64,000 nucleotides of DNA, taken from Dipetalonema caudispina (lineage: Eukaryota > Nematoda > Chromadorea > Rhabditida > Onchocercidae). The position numbers were made by a program, and so were the translations under genes. Below, piece after piece: positions 38,618 through 51,464 of this stretch. The stretch covers positions 62,001 to 126,000 of the forward strand of contig JABVXV010000112.1 in the NCBI GenBank assembly GCA_013365325.1, given 5' to 3'. Positions within the stretch are counted from its first letter, which is position 1, and every line of letters starts with the position of its first letter. The notes below the pieces were generated by a model, which saw nothing but the letters and a program-made list of their open reading frames with translations, made no database searches and was not told the DNA's origin.

Positions 38618-39434
38618 ATGTTTGATTGTTACCATCATCACAATCATCATCATTATCATTGTTGTTATCAACAACATCATTATCATTACCACTGTCATAC
38701 ACAGGGTGACAATCCAGAAGAGGCACTGCAACAACGTGTCGCAGCAAATCGTCGTGAGCGACAACGAACCAAAGAACTAAATGATGCATTCGCCATTTTG
38801 CGACGAATTGTTCCATCGTTGCCGTCTGATAAAATGAGTAAAATTCATACACTACGTATTGCTACAGATTATATTCGCTTTCTAGATCAGGTTTTCAACC
38901 TTTCTTATCATTTTATTACTTTCCTATCAGATTTTCGCTTACTCATTGAGTAATTCCATTCTCGAATTCTCTTTCGAGAACAGTATAAAATATCTTGAAA
39001 TTCGTTTCAAGTCGACTAAATGTAAAATTTTACAGATGAATGGTGATGGATGTCGATTGTTCGGATGTGAGATGCAACTCTGTGATGGTAATTTACAAAC
39101 GACGTTCAATATGTGGAGAGGTGGAATGGCTTCCTTGCCACATTATTACTCGAGTGATACATCACCGATGCAAACCTTCATCAAAACAGGTTCCATTTTT
39201 CCAAAAAATTGAACCTATGACCTTGTAAAATTTCACTCAATTTAGTTTCGTTGCTCTAATTTCACTTCAAAACTTGAGCAATATTTTGAGGAATTCGTAG
39301 TTTGACTTATAGAAGAAGAAAATGGTTGGTTTAATGAAGGCACCGAAACAACTCCATCCGCAACCGTAACTACAACAGGAACAGCAGACATACCAACAAC
39401 AACGACAACCGTGGAACAAAGAAGTTCGATGTAA
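38618..39434 (+). CDS. hlh-8: bHLH transcription factor HLH-8 / Twist
   Basis: Exons: 38618-38890, 39036-39189, 39313-39434; 182 residues if the ATG at 38618 is used (C. elegans HLH-8 is about 178). Twist proteins bind E-boxes as homo- or heterodimers with E/Daughterless proteins, and in C. elegans HLH-8 patterns the postembryonic mesoblast (egg-laying and enteric muscle). The bHLH spans about 36-91: basic [16 protein letters not shown], loop VPSLPSDK, helix 2 [17 protein letters not shown]. The last form is characteristic of nematode Twist. The Twist WR motif is retained as FNMWRGG (115-121). The C-terminus is Thr-rich. The start is uncertain. Codons 1-29 are His-rich, from a CAT/ATC repeat, and end in an acceptor-like ACACAG just before GDNPEEAL. 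A separate upstream first exon spliced at 38705 is equally possible. Confidence 0.88.
38631..38700 (+). repeat. CAT/ATC trinucleotide-rich tract
   Basis: Imperfect CAT, ATC and AAC triplets run for about 70 bases directly before the bHLH coding block, with no stop codon in the bHLH frame. It is either a His-rich N-terminus or the end of an intron. Confidence 0.65.
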
Positions 39435-42400
39435 TCAATGAAATCTAAAAAAGACTTGAAAGGATTGACTTTCTGATAAGCGAAGCCATATCTGATTGAC
39501 TTATTACCCTTTTTAACCACTCCAAAGATTGGCTTTGTTTATTTTAGCTTTCGCTATTAGAACGGAACATAAAGAAAACAGTTAAAGAGAACTATCCCTT
39601 TTGTATTTTTTTTGTAAACAAACTTCACAGGATAATGCGTAACTATCGGATCCAAAAGTGTTATTTCATGTCGGAAAGGTACGAAATGTCAATGGTGTCA
39701 TTTTACAGGTACCTTTATTAGCTTTCGTAATACTCTTTTATGAAAACAGATAATTCGTGAAAAAATGAGAAACGAATAGAAAGAATACGTTTTTTTTTTT
39801 TCTTTTGGTATCGTTATGAGTGAAATAAATTGAAAATTGGGCATCGTTCGGTTATGATCGATTTACTTGATAAAATCTATAAGTATCAACTATTTCAGCT
39901 ACTGATAACAATCTATTGAAAATATTATTATCATGTCAATCTCATCTAATTGACATTATTAAATGAAATTGTTTAAGAAGGTGAAAAAAATCCTCAAAAT
40001 GTATGACAAAAGATTGTGAAATGTGCAACTTTCAATTAAAATCGATTTCAAAGGAAGAAATTAAATCAACGATGACTAAAATCATACTGTAGTAGTATAG
40101 AGATGAGTGATTGATTATAAATGGTCGAGAAGATAAAGAGAATTTGGTGAGGGGAATTTGAGACGATACTGTTAGGATGAAAAGTGAGATAAGAGGAGAG
40201 ATATTGAGTTTTACTACTCAAAACTGTGCCACATATTGCTTACAGATGTTAGCAATGATCGTAAACAAAAGCTTAATAGAGGGAGAGAGAGAGAGATCGG
40301 ATTAATGGGAGAGAATTCAAGAATGAGCGAAAGAAACTCTCAAATCTCGACCTCGATCAAAAATTTTTTTCTAAAATTAAACTTCAAAGGAAACAAGCCG
40401 AAAAGCAGGAAATCATCAAAATTATTCCCAGATGTTGGAAAAGCATTGGGAATGAGTAATATAGCATAGGTGACTGAGGTCGATCTTTTATCACCAGAAT
40501 TGTATCAGTGGGAAAATTGTTCTGGCACATTACAGTTTTCTTTATAAATCTTTTACAACCGATTTGCAGTGTCTGTTAATGTGAGCAGAAAAGGGTCATA
40601 CCGTAACCTTTGAATACAGTAATAAACCACTTCACCAAATAATAATTATTCGTTCCATCAGTATTTAAGAATAGAAGCTTTAATTATTAGCAATTGTAAA
40701 TATACTTGGAACCGGAATATTTCCTGATAGCGAATGAATAAGTTCAAGTATCAGTTTACTTGAGTGCGCATAAAGTGCTATCAGTTCACAGCTTTTTCCC
40801 TTTCATTCTTCGCTAATGAATTTCCGGAAAATTCGTCAAATTATTTCATAATGTAAAATGTTTACCATAGCAATTATCACTGACTTTGATTTCTTAACAT
40901 TCGAATTAAAAATGGAAATGTCTATCTCAGCAATCTGTTTCTTGTTTTGCATACAAGAAACATTTATTACACCTAAAAGAAAATTTACTTTTTTCAAAAT
41001 ATGATTGATTGATGATTACGGTATAGCAAGTATTACTGTTATTTCCCGTTTATTTTGTTAAATATTATTATTGTTACTCCTACTATTTACAGTATTAGAC
41101 AGTAATAGCTCATTCTTTTCGAAATTTATCAAAATTAAGAATTTCCAAGATACTTATTGTTAACGAAAGGTAATTTTTTAACTAATTTGGAATATTAAAA
41201 AACATATTATCTTCAAATTTAAATAGAATTTTTTTTTATTTCAAAGGCAACAAATCATACTTCAAACTGATTTTTAGTTCAAAATTAGATATCTTTGCTA
41301 TCAGATTTGTTGCATAACAGAAGTGTTTCTGCACACATTGTATTGCCTATATTTAATGACAGCACTAAAGGTAATGCGCGAAAACAAATTACTAAAGTAC
41401 TTGAAATTGATACTTGGTAGGTGTTCTTACACTGATTATTTAATTCTTTACTTATTGACTTATCTAGCTTTTTCTTAATTCATTTTCAGCTTATTCACTG
41501 AATAATTTACTTTCTTATACATCAAGAAATAGACTGTTTTTTTATTCATTACTATTAATACGTATACTTCACTTGTGCGTTCCTGCAGTAATAGAATGAG
41601 CTAAGAACCGTTACGGAAAAGAAGTCTTTCATCTCCGGAAGCAAATATTCGCTGTCGTTATCATTATAAATACTATGGACGGTTGCGACAGATCAGTTTC
41701 ACAAATGTTAATGTAAGTGCTGAAATATGTAAACGATCATACAACAACGGTGGTTTGATGCAACGTTATACGAATTTTCATTAAAATGGAGCAAAAATTC
41801 ACCTAATATGTATTCATCCAAAAACTCTTCCATTTCTGCCAGATTAACTAAACATTTTCGACAAAAAGTTTTTCTAGGTAATTTTAATCGAACTAAGTTA
41901 CTTGGCTTTTTTACTTTTTACTCTTTGTTTCTCAATAGTATCCTTATCATGACTGAAAGATAAGTCGTTATATATTTAAACATGAATTTAACCGTGTCAC
42001 AATTTTCTAAAGTAAGTCGTAATCGATACTATAGAAGACTACTGCAATTAACTTTTTTTTTTTTCAATTATATTGAATTGAATTCATTCCAAAATTGTTG
42101 GTGAATTTAATAACCGTACACATTTTTTACAGAAAGCAAATTAAAAGAAGGAACAAATTGGTTATGAAAAAAAGTGTTTGAATCAATTTGCTTATTTGTA
42201 TCAATTGAATTATTCACTGCTACTGCTAAGTCAACTAAAAAGGTATTAGAATGAGATCCTTCTTCTATTTTGCAGTTATTTCTGAATTTTCGACCGATAA
42301 CTGAGTTCTGTTTCATCAATCAAAACATTATCAACCCAACAACATTTCATCCCAAGTTATGGGAAACTTATGCTTTCTTCAAAAATCATTTTTCATATTT

Positions 42401-43896
42401 CATAGTAGTGATTATCGAGTTTTCATCTTTCTGTTGTACGGAGAAGATTGGATAAGATATCAATAGTTTATCAATTTGGAGACAAAGATTGGACTAATTG
42501 GATGCAATCAGTTGTTTGCAGTTGAGCCAAGTATGGCATCCATTCTGATTTTTTTTCTTTTCTACCAGTCTCTCTTTTTGAGCTTTCATCAACATTCGCG
42601 AATACATCGTCATCGTGCTATAATCTCTAATAATTCGAAGAAATCAGCGAACTAATAAAGTCAAAATATATCAATAAATTCTATGTTTCAACGAAGGAAT
42701 TTGATGACAATAATTAAGTAAAAATTTTCCACCTGAATCAGACTATACTTCTATAATATAAACAGGAAGTGAAAATGATGGTGCCCATAAATAATTGTAA
42801 TCATTAATTTATCGACTAATCAATTAGGATAGCGATGCACAACAAGTCAATCATTTAAAAAAAGTTTGACATCGGTAAGAAGACGAACTTTGAAAAATCA
42901 AATTTGACGTATAATTAATAATTTTCATTCTTCCAACGACCAATATCGACACGCAGTCTGTAGGACAGTATCTATCATGCATCGATGTAATGATAATAGG
43001 TTCAAGAGTTATGAAGTAGAAGAGAATGATAACGAATTTGAGAGTTGTGAAAATAGCGATAAAATCAAAAAGGTTGGTTTCCAATAACTAAGGCTGTCAT
43101 TTTTGATAAAACTTCCGGAATTCGCAATATATCATCCATTGCCACTTAATATCTTAGAATGTACTTCTCCTCTTTTATCAATCAAAGTTAGCTTATTTTA
43201 AAATAAAACAAAATCTTTTTGCTATATGATACACTTAAATAAACTTGTCAAAAACTCAGTCAAATCCAATTGATGTTAAAATATTTCTTTCTAGACTCTT
43301 CACTACGTTAGTGAAATATTGCAAGTTGAAAAGTTAAATTAAAAATTTCATACTTGCTATGAGTACTAGGTTATTTCAAGAAAAGAAGTGATAAACATTA
43401 GCCTAATTTAACAGTCAACCGCAGCTAATAGTTACAGAAATATCATTTAAGTGATTCATTCTTGCTAATTCTTTTCTGTATGGCTTTCATTTTTATCCAT
43501 TATCATCTTCTCGCCTTCTCCGATCACTCAACAAAATTGTAATTGTTAAATCTTAAGGATATGTTAGAGTTTTACTGTCAAATTTTGAGACAAATTTGAG
43601 AATTTGAATTTTAATATTCATTCAACAATACCAAACTATATATTCATTAAAATAACACAATTGAAATTGAAGTTCGGCAGTGTTAAGACGGAAAGAAAAG
43701 AAATATTACGCATTGTGGAATGCAAATCAAAATTGCTTCGAAAGTTTAAAGTTCTCAAATGTTCTTGTAATGTCAATTTTTCCAAACCAAAGCTACTTTG
43801 AAAAATACAAAAAATCGCTTTCATATTGTGCCTTAATTTATATACCTAATTTGTAATTTATGATCCCAACATCCAAGCGTTTAACTTCACACTAAT
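39435..43896. other. Intergenic region between hlh-8 and the SBSPON-like gene
   Basis: About 4.5 kb between convergent 3' ends, AT-rich. It includes a short GA-repeat (about 40278-40296) within a 77-codon open frame at about 40236-40469 that I do not accept as a gene. No RNA gene or mobile element was seen. Confidence 0.5.
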
Positions 43897-43902
43897 TTTA
43901 TT
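43897..43902 (-). terminator. Poly(A) signal of the SBSPON-like gene
   Basis: TTTATT on the + strand (AATAAA on the gene strand) lies about 19 bases beyond the stop codon at 43921. Confidence 0.55.
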
Positions 43903-43920
43903 AAATTATAACTGCAAATT

Positions 43921-46862
43921 TTAAACAAATAAAAATGCATCATGCTTTGGAAAATCTATTTCACAGCGGCAATTATCTGTTCTGAATAACCTTTTCCAAA
44001 TACCATTGCATGACTTTGGTCCGATCAATTTCCAGAATCCATTTATTCCATCATTCAGATCAGATGTGCATCTGCAATGCTAACTTTTTCTATTTCAATA
44101 TTTAAATGCAATGGCTAATCGTACAACCTTAGCATGTTTCGGACTTTAATGAATGACCAAATGTTTTGTCATTATTAAAAATCGAATAAAATTACCGAAA
44201 TGTGGAATGAGTCAAGAATTACCAGAAAAGAATAAGTAACTTACGTGTTAGTATTGGTATGCAATTGCGCTTCTGGCTGACATTCCACGCAAATATTATT
44301 GTCTGTATAAAGCTTGCCACCTATTTTCTTATCAATGCAGTTCGGATTTATCCAATCCAATTCATAAATTCCACAATAGCTAAATAATCACACGAAAAAG
44401 ATTAAAGTTCAAAAGACTATTTCATCCTTTTTCTTTGCTTTCTCCCAAAAAAATACTATTAACAAGAAGAGGAAAGCACGAAAATTGACTTTTTCTATTT
44501 TAATTTAAGCAAACTTAAGTACAACCTCATTTTAATATCCAACCGAAACATTTTAGTATATTTTTTAAGATGTTGAAAAACATAGAACCGAAAGTTTAAT
44601 ACATCAAAAAGTCAAAGGAGCCGAAATCCTTAACCGAAAATTATTAAGAATTTTAGCAATAAAAACTAACTAAATCAACTTCCTCCTTTTACCAGCTACT
44701 TTCTTATGAATGTTGCTACGACCGAACCTTTCCCGCGTTTTGTTGTACGAATAATCCAGGATAAGTGCTACAGGCGTAATTTCTAAATAACTCAAATATA
44801 GTTCACAAATTATAAAAACTTAAATAATTTTTAAAAAAATTATTTGAAAGGACCAGTGAGGAAAACTGAATTTCAAGAAAAGTCATTTCACTATGTCGGA
44901 AAGAGTTTTAGGATATTATCTGTTATCGATTAACAAATATATCACAAAAATTTTTCTCTTTGCCAACATTTTCCTTTCGACAATATTTACGATAAATTTT
45001 AAATTCTTTGCAAGAAATTCACTTCTTTGAATACTTCATAGTTGTTTTTTTTTTCTTTATCTCAAAATTTTTTACTAGAACACACCTGATTGATGTTGCC
45101 GCCTGTGTTGTGGACATTCTTTGAAGCAACTCGTTTTTTCGACCAGCGATGGACATTGCATTCCACCATGTTCCGGTTTCCTCTTAATGGTACGTCTTCG
45201 AGTCTGCACACCAATTTTACAACTTCCCTGATCCGGAATACATTGGGACCAAGCTGACCATTCGCTAACAGTACAATCAGATGCTGTAATTTCAAATACT
45301 CCTAATTAATCAAGTTTTTGCTAACTTACAGAATGCTAAAAAACTTAACTTCAATCTACTTGATTTGTTTAAAAATAAATAACATTTCAAGATGAGTTGG
45401 GATTATAAATTTAGACGAAATATACAATTTGTAAATTTCAAAGTCCCGATACACACATCACTTCACTGTATCACGCTATATTGACCACAACAACTATTTA
45501 GAAATTTGCAAGAGCAACAGAAACATACGTGGACATGCAAATGAGTAATCGGAGCAGCAATCGTCAAATGTCACGCATTTCTCGTCACAATAGCATAAAT
45601 TATTATATGCGGTATTTCCTAGAAATGCCAATTTTGTAGCATCATTTGACCAGTCGATACCACGAGAATTTTTCACTGTCAGTGGTAAATGTCGATTTAG
45701 TAATGAATACCTGAAATGTAACTCGTGACATTTATGACAACTTCTTTCCTTTAGTCTTTTACTTAATTCTTTTTTTTTGCTCAGAGCTGAGAAAAATAAA
45801 ATCGATGATAATATTATTTGAATGTCATTTCTAAATGACATAAAAAAATATAATTAAGAGCAGGCAAAGGAACGTAAAGAAAAAAAATCTTCCTTCTCTA
45901 TAATTAACACTACGTGTTGATAAACCAGCGAATGACATTATCACCGATAGAGTTTAAATTTCAAAAAAGATGATTTTTTCAGGAAAAAATGATTTCTCAC
46001 AAAATTATTTCCTTCTTTTCTTGGGAAAAAATCACTAAGCTATAAGGTATTCATCTTGGCGATATTTCTAATTATCCGGAAAATAATCCTGCAGTAGTCA
46101 GATCATCTTAAATTAAGTATTCAATTAACATTTACGGTAGAGCACAAATACCGAATAAGTTTGTGGCGTTGGTAGTAACGTGTTCTTTCCGGTTGCTGTT
46201 CTTTGGGGTAAAACGGTTGACCAAAAATGAGTTGATAATGAATAAATGGTGATAATATCGCAGTACTACTAGCAAGTTTTACTGCTTCAGATTGTTCTCC
46301 TTGGTTGTTCGAATGATTTCCGGACAGATCGTTGTCTGAAACATACATTTCAGCTATATAAGTCGCCATTCAAGAATTCAGGGCAACATTTGTTACCATT
46401 GTAATGAAATGAAAGCCTATTAAAATGAATGGAGGAAAAAAGGACTAGCACGATGAAATCGATTTGACTTCATGATATTATTTCTGTGGTACAATTCAGT
46501 TATGAAGATATTTGCGCCACATAATCACTAATCCGAATCTTTGATGAATGGAACTAACCGTGATTACTGAGTGTTTCAAGCCCCGTACCATTTAAAGCAA
46601 TCAAATCCCGTAGCAGTAATTTACCAGTTCGTTTCACTTTTTTATAAGTAGCAGAATGCCATCTGCTTTTTCGAGCTTTCTTCAACCTTTGTTGACGAGG
46701 TTTTACAGGCAGATGACCAATTCCATCGTCCACTGCGATACAAGTAAAATTACGCCCTAAGCAGCATAACTGCTTCTGGTAACAACCAGAATGAATAATA
46801 GGTATCAGGGTCAATACAATATACAGCACTGTTAGCAACCAGTCTGATACACCGATAAACAT
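43921..46862 (-). CDS. sbspon: Somatomedin B and thrombospondin type-1 domain secreted protein (SBSPON-like)
   Basis: Exons in transcript order: 46862-46559, 46335-46152, 45710-45529, 45283-45086, 44782-44728, 44379-44245, 44071-43921; 402 residues (human SBSPON is about 264). The product is a predicted secreted extracellular-matrix protein of unknown biochemical role. Visible parts are a signal peptide (1-25, IHS|GC), the family start GC-x5-CC-x-GR...C (26-41), a somatomedin B-like core CYCDEKCVTFDDCC (202-215), a thrombospondin type-1 repeat from C227 (SEWSAWSQC, RRR, GGMQCP), and the family's C-terminal Cys-rich domain (YCGIYELDW, CVECQP, C..GIWKRL, NCRC...HDAFLFV). Order and spacing match vertebrate SBSPON, except for about 145 extra, mostly basic residues between C41 and the somatomedin core. 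The donor after 46152 (CG|GTATTT) was chosen because the later donors leave the wrong phase. Confidence 0.85.
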
Positions 46863-49800
46863 TCTCTTATTTTATCACACAGGATGCCATTTGTATTATT
46901 AATCCTGAAAACTTAAAATTTTTCGCTGTAAGCAGTTTACTCAAAAGAGGTCAAACTACAAGTCAGACAGATCCAATATTATTTTCTGCTAGTAAATAGC
47001 TTTTCAGGAAGAATATATTTTACGGAGAGAGATTAAAGAAACTACGGTATTATATGAGTTGAAATAATTTAAATATTGTGGTAGTAAATATTTGTTTGAT
47101 ACATTTTGAATAATAGTGCCTGTTGAAGAAGCACTTGTCAGATGGAATTTTGTGGTAATGATCGGCTCTAATAGTTGTAGACATTGTACTTATGAGTGGG
47201 AAATAGTCATACTGGCACTATTCACTAATGCAATAAAAATCAGCATCTGAATAGTCGCAAACTGATGAATTCGAGATTGCATCAACCGAAATGGCTGTTA
47301 TTCTCATAACGAAAGGACACACTAGTTGAAATATCTCAATAGATTACTAATAATTAGGCCACAATATTGTACATTTACATGAGTAATTTATCTAAAATGA
47401 TGTAATATTTCACAGGGATGAAGCAGAAAAAATCTTTCCGGTAGGCTAATAATGCTATTATTCTTTTGCTTTCTCAAACTTTTGATATAATTTAAAATTC
47501 AGCTTTAATTTAGAAAATAATGAATCATTACAATTTAATTTTCCAACAAATGTGTTTAAGACGAAAATTAGACATTTCGAGATTTATATGATATGACGGT
47601 GAAATTTTCGCTGTTGAAAAACATATACGCTTCATAAGTGAAAAGGCTAAACAATGAATGCAACCATATGGTTCAAGCAAATAATGTTTTGTTTCTGATT
47701 TGTATACTAAAAAGGAACATTGATTTCTTTGTTACCGATCGAAACGTCACTCATTCCAATTCCAACCCATCGTTCTCTCATTATCTTAATATCAGAGGAA
47801 TATATGAAATACGCCTTCTGTAGTAGACAGCGGAAATTTCAGCAGACAGTTCATGCGAACTAATAATGGCCACTATCTTACCACCCATAGTTCCAATTTT
47901 CTTTCAACAAAATTTCTTTTGTTTTAAATAAAATTGTATGTTATAATTATTATTGGCTTTTAAAACTGTTAAATTGAGCTAATAAGACTGAAATAAACAA
48001 GACCGGATATTAATGAATTCAATTTGGCATCTCTTAGATAAAATAGAAATCAACAGGTTGAAATTAAACAAAATAGTGGTCGAAAATCGACCCATCTTAG
48101 TTTTAAATTTGAATTTCTAGGAAACGAGTGTAATTCACAAATGAGATCATCGTCAATATCATGTAAAATTTGTGGAAGCTATGCAAATGACACGTACTGC
48201 AAGAGAATAATTGGTGCTTTTCGCTAGTCACACTCCAATATTACATATATTTACATGGGTCAATATTTGTAAACAAAAATAGTGAAATTTCATCTTCTGC
48301 TTGTTGTGAGTGAAAATAACGAAATTGAATTAATAGACAACAAATATAATGATGACAATAATTGCATTTACATTAACGGACTATTATATCAGTAATATTG
48401 ATAGCAATTAAATTAACAATAATGATAATAACCATGAAAGGAAGTAATAATAAAAAACAGTAGTTGATCACATGGAATACAATCGGTGATAAAAAGACAT
48501 GTAGGAGTAAAAAGTAGTAAATAAATCAAGAAAAAGCATTCATTAGACGAAAGAATTCTAAATATCTGAGAATGAAATCGAATGCTATCATATTTATTTA
48601 TCATTGCTAATACCATGGTAGGGATTATTAATTTTTAATCTGTAATATAGCCAAACTCTCGACTACTGAAATTACTACAAACACAAATTCCTTTGCGAGT
48701 GTATCGTTGAAAATTAAAGAAATGCTTTTTTTTAAGTGCAATATTATCATCAGATAAATTATAACACAACGATTTGGAAAAATCTCAATGAAATATCATT
48801 GCACAGAAAGATAAATTATACGTAATGTAGCTACTACAAAACTTTAAACGATATCATTAAATTTGATAGAATTATAGGCTGGTAGAATTAAATAAACTGT
48901 TAAGGAATAAAAAGTAAAGTGAAACAAACTAATAAACTGATAATCATGTAATTAAATTTTACAAGTAAGTATCCAACCAAATAATTGGAATAAAGATAAG
49001 TAATGTTTAAGTAAATTATCATTTGAATGAATCGCTATTGAATAATTGAATTTCGTTATATTCGAAGATGAGATCGATCTGGAACCGATAATTCCCAGAC
49101 GACGAGGATAATATGCTAGTAGAGCAATTTGGCCCAATACTTAGATCTATTTGCATGATAAAGGAATCACATTTGTATGTTTATAAAATCCCCATATAAA
49201 CTCACTCCTGGAAATGCACTTTCGTTGAGTTTGCTAAACATATTGACTGCATTCAATCAAATATCATTTTACTGGAAAAATTTTATAGATCTATCTCAAA
49301 TTTTTAAAATTTAAAGGACCAAGTTGAAAACAAACATATAAACATACGCGAACTTCATCATTGATTCGCCTAGGGAAAACTAATTCTGCCTAAATATGGG
49401 CTATATTAAACGAAATCTTTTCTATATTATTGTAAAATTTATTCTGATATTTCAAGTTTCTCTGTTTCATTCAAGATTAAAAAGTAATTGAATGAATAAA
49501 GTTTTTTATTAAGCAGAAATATTTATTAATGAATAAAAGTAGCACATATCGAAAGATTTCGAGTAGAACATGGATGATGATCTTTCCTTTTTTATTCTTT
49601 TTTGGTTTATCATCACCACTTAAGTGCCATATGATTTGTGGCATTAAATAGATGCATTAATTTTATTTTTTGTATAAAGATTTAAAAATTTATGCAATAA
49701 AATTGTAAAATGTTGTGAAGCAGTGAAGAACAAAAATAACTGACTGATACATGAATAGCAGCACTGAAATGAATTGATGAGTATGAGTAGTATCATCAAT

Positions 49801-51464
49801 AAGAAAGCCCACCTGTTGTATAAGAAGAATATGTACAAATTTCAATTTTTAAAATAAACGATGTAGCAAATGATAACGTCATACCAAATGTTTTCTTTTA
49901 CCACTACAGATAGTTTGAATTTTACGAAATGAAATTATAGAAACTTGATGGTTAAAAGTTTTCTAATCAACGAAATCTTCGATAATAATATATGGAAAAG
50001 ATCAATCCTTTCAATACTAAAACTCACATTCTTTTGTCTAATTAATTAGTTTGTTTTAGTTGAAAAGCCTTCAGTATATTATATATACAATTAAGGGACA
50101 AGATGAAGTTCAAAAATTGAAATGAAGCAAAAGTGAACGCCGCATAATGGATTTTATGAAATAAATTACATATGCGAAGTGAGGTCATTGAAAGCAATTA
50201 ATTCCCATACTTCTAACAATATCAGTGAATTCTTATCTATCTTTACTACACTTATCACAAAACTTACGTAAAACAATTAAGATTGGTACAACGCCTTTTA
50301 AATGATTTCATCAATCAAATGTCTGTAGCAGATTGTAGAAAATTTCTTGTCCAAAGAAAGAACAGATATTTTGTAATTATTTCACTTGATGATTTTCCTT
50401 TGTCACTACCAATACATATCATTTCATTTAAAAATTAACAACACTAATAATACAATTGATGGACATCAAGGTATCATCATTATAATAAATCGACAATCCC
50501 ACACATTTTCAGATATCTCGTCGTATCATATTCCAAAGTGCCATCTTCTTTAGATCCATGTGATGGAAACTAGAAGAAGACATTTAGTAAACACAGACAC
50601 TTGAATGAAAATTGAAACTGTTAATAGTAATACATCAGTTTACAACTGGAATTCTTTTCAAGTGTTCGCTTGGTGATTTTTTCTGATAAAAAAATTTTGT
50701 AATTGAATACAAAGTCAACTTAAGTGTTTGCAAATGTTACCGAATGAATAAAGCTTTTACAATGATTTCGAGGTGCAGTTTACACTCCAGAAAAAATAAA
50801 CTAAGTTTTATTTCGTTTGTAAATTCAATGCGAATTTAATTCCTTCCTTCAAAATTTGGATCTTAAATCATTCTAATTGATTCACATTGATCATATCATA
50901 TAGCTTCTTTATCAGAGTGTTTAAATTGTTTTCGAGATCAGCCACTTTTCAGATGATTGAATACTGCTGTATCGCGATATGGTGAAGCAAAGGTTTAAAA
51001 TCTTTATTTTTCAACATCAAGAAAAAGAATGGTATGGATAAATTGAAATGCTAACTCTCACTAATAAAACAGAATTCAAAAAACTAACATGAAAGAGAAT
51101 TAATTAGATGATAAACATTTAGCATGAATCAGATATAATATGTACCGGACGAACATTTAATAATTTTAATAGTAAACAGTTGTATGAAAGCAGTGATTTC
51201 TCCATAAACGTATTTTACAAATATTTTCTAAATATTTGAAGAGAGAAATTTCATATAGAACAATGCGTTAAAAATCAAATGGAAAAATTGACAGCTTACA
51301 TCTTTTGGTATTATGAAAGTCTCCGACTGAAATTCATAAATTTAATTTGTTTGTTTTACACTTCAACAGAAATACACTTGAAAAAAGTTCCGGCAGTCAT
51401 TTCATTTGCATCCACTGATACTACCATTGAAAGCATACGAATCATTTGGATTGATACAGATATA
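46863..51464. other. Intergenic region upstream of the SBSPON-like gene
   Basis: About 4.6 kb of AT-rich sequence without a supportable gene. It contains the SBSPON-like promoter on the left and the 3' flank of the membrane-protein gene on the right. Short open frames lack coding signals. Confidence 0.5.

Noticed and set aside
40236..40469. A 77-codon open frame with a basic, Ser-rich product downstream of hlh-8.
   Set aside because: It opens at TTG, not ATG, runs through a GA simple repeat, and lacks splice or start context and any domain. Most likely chance.
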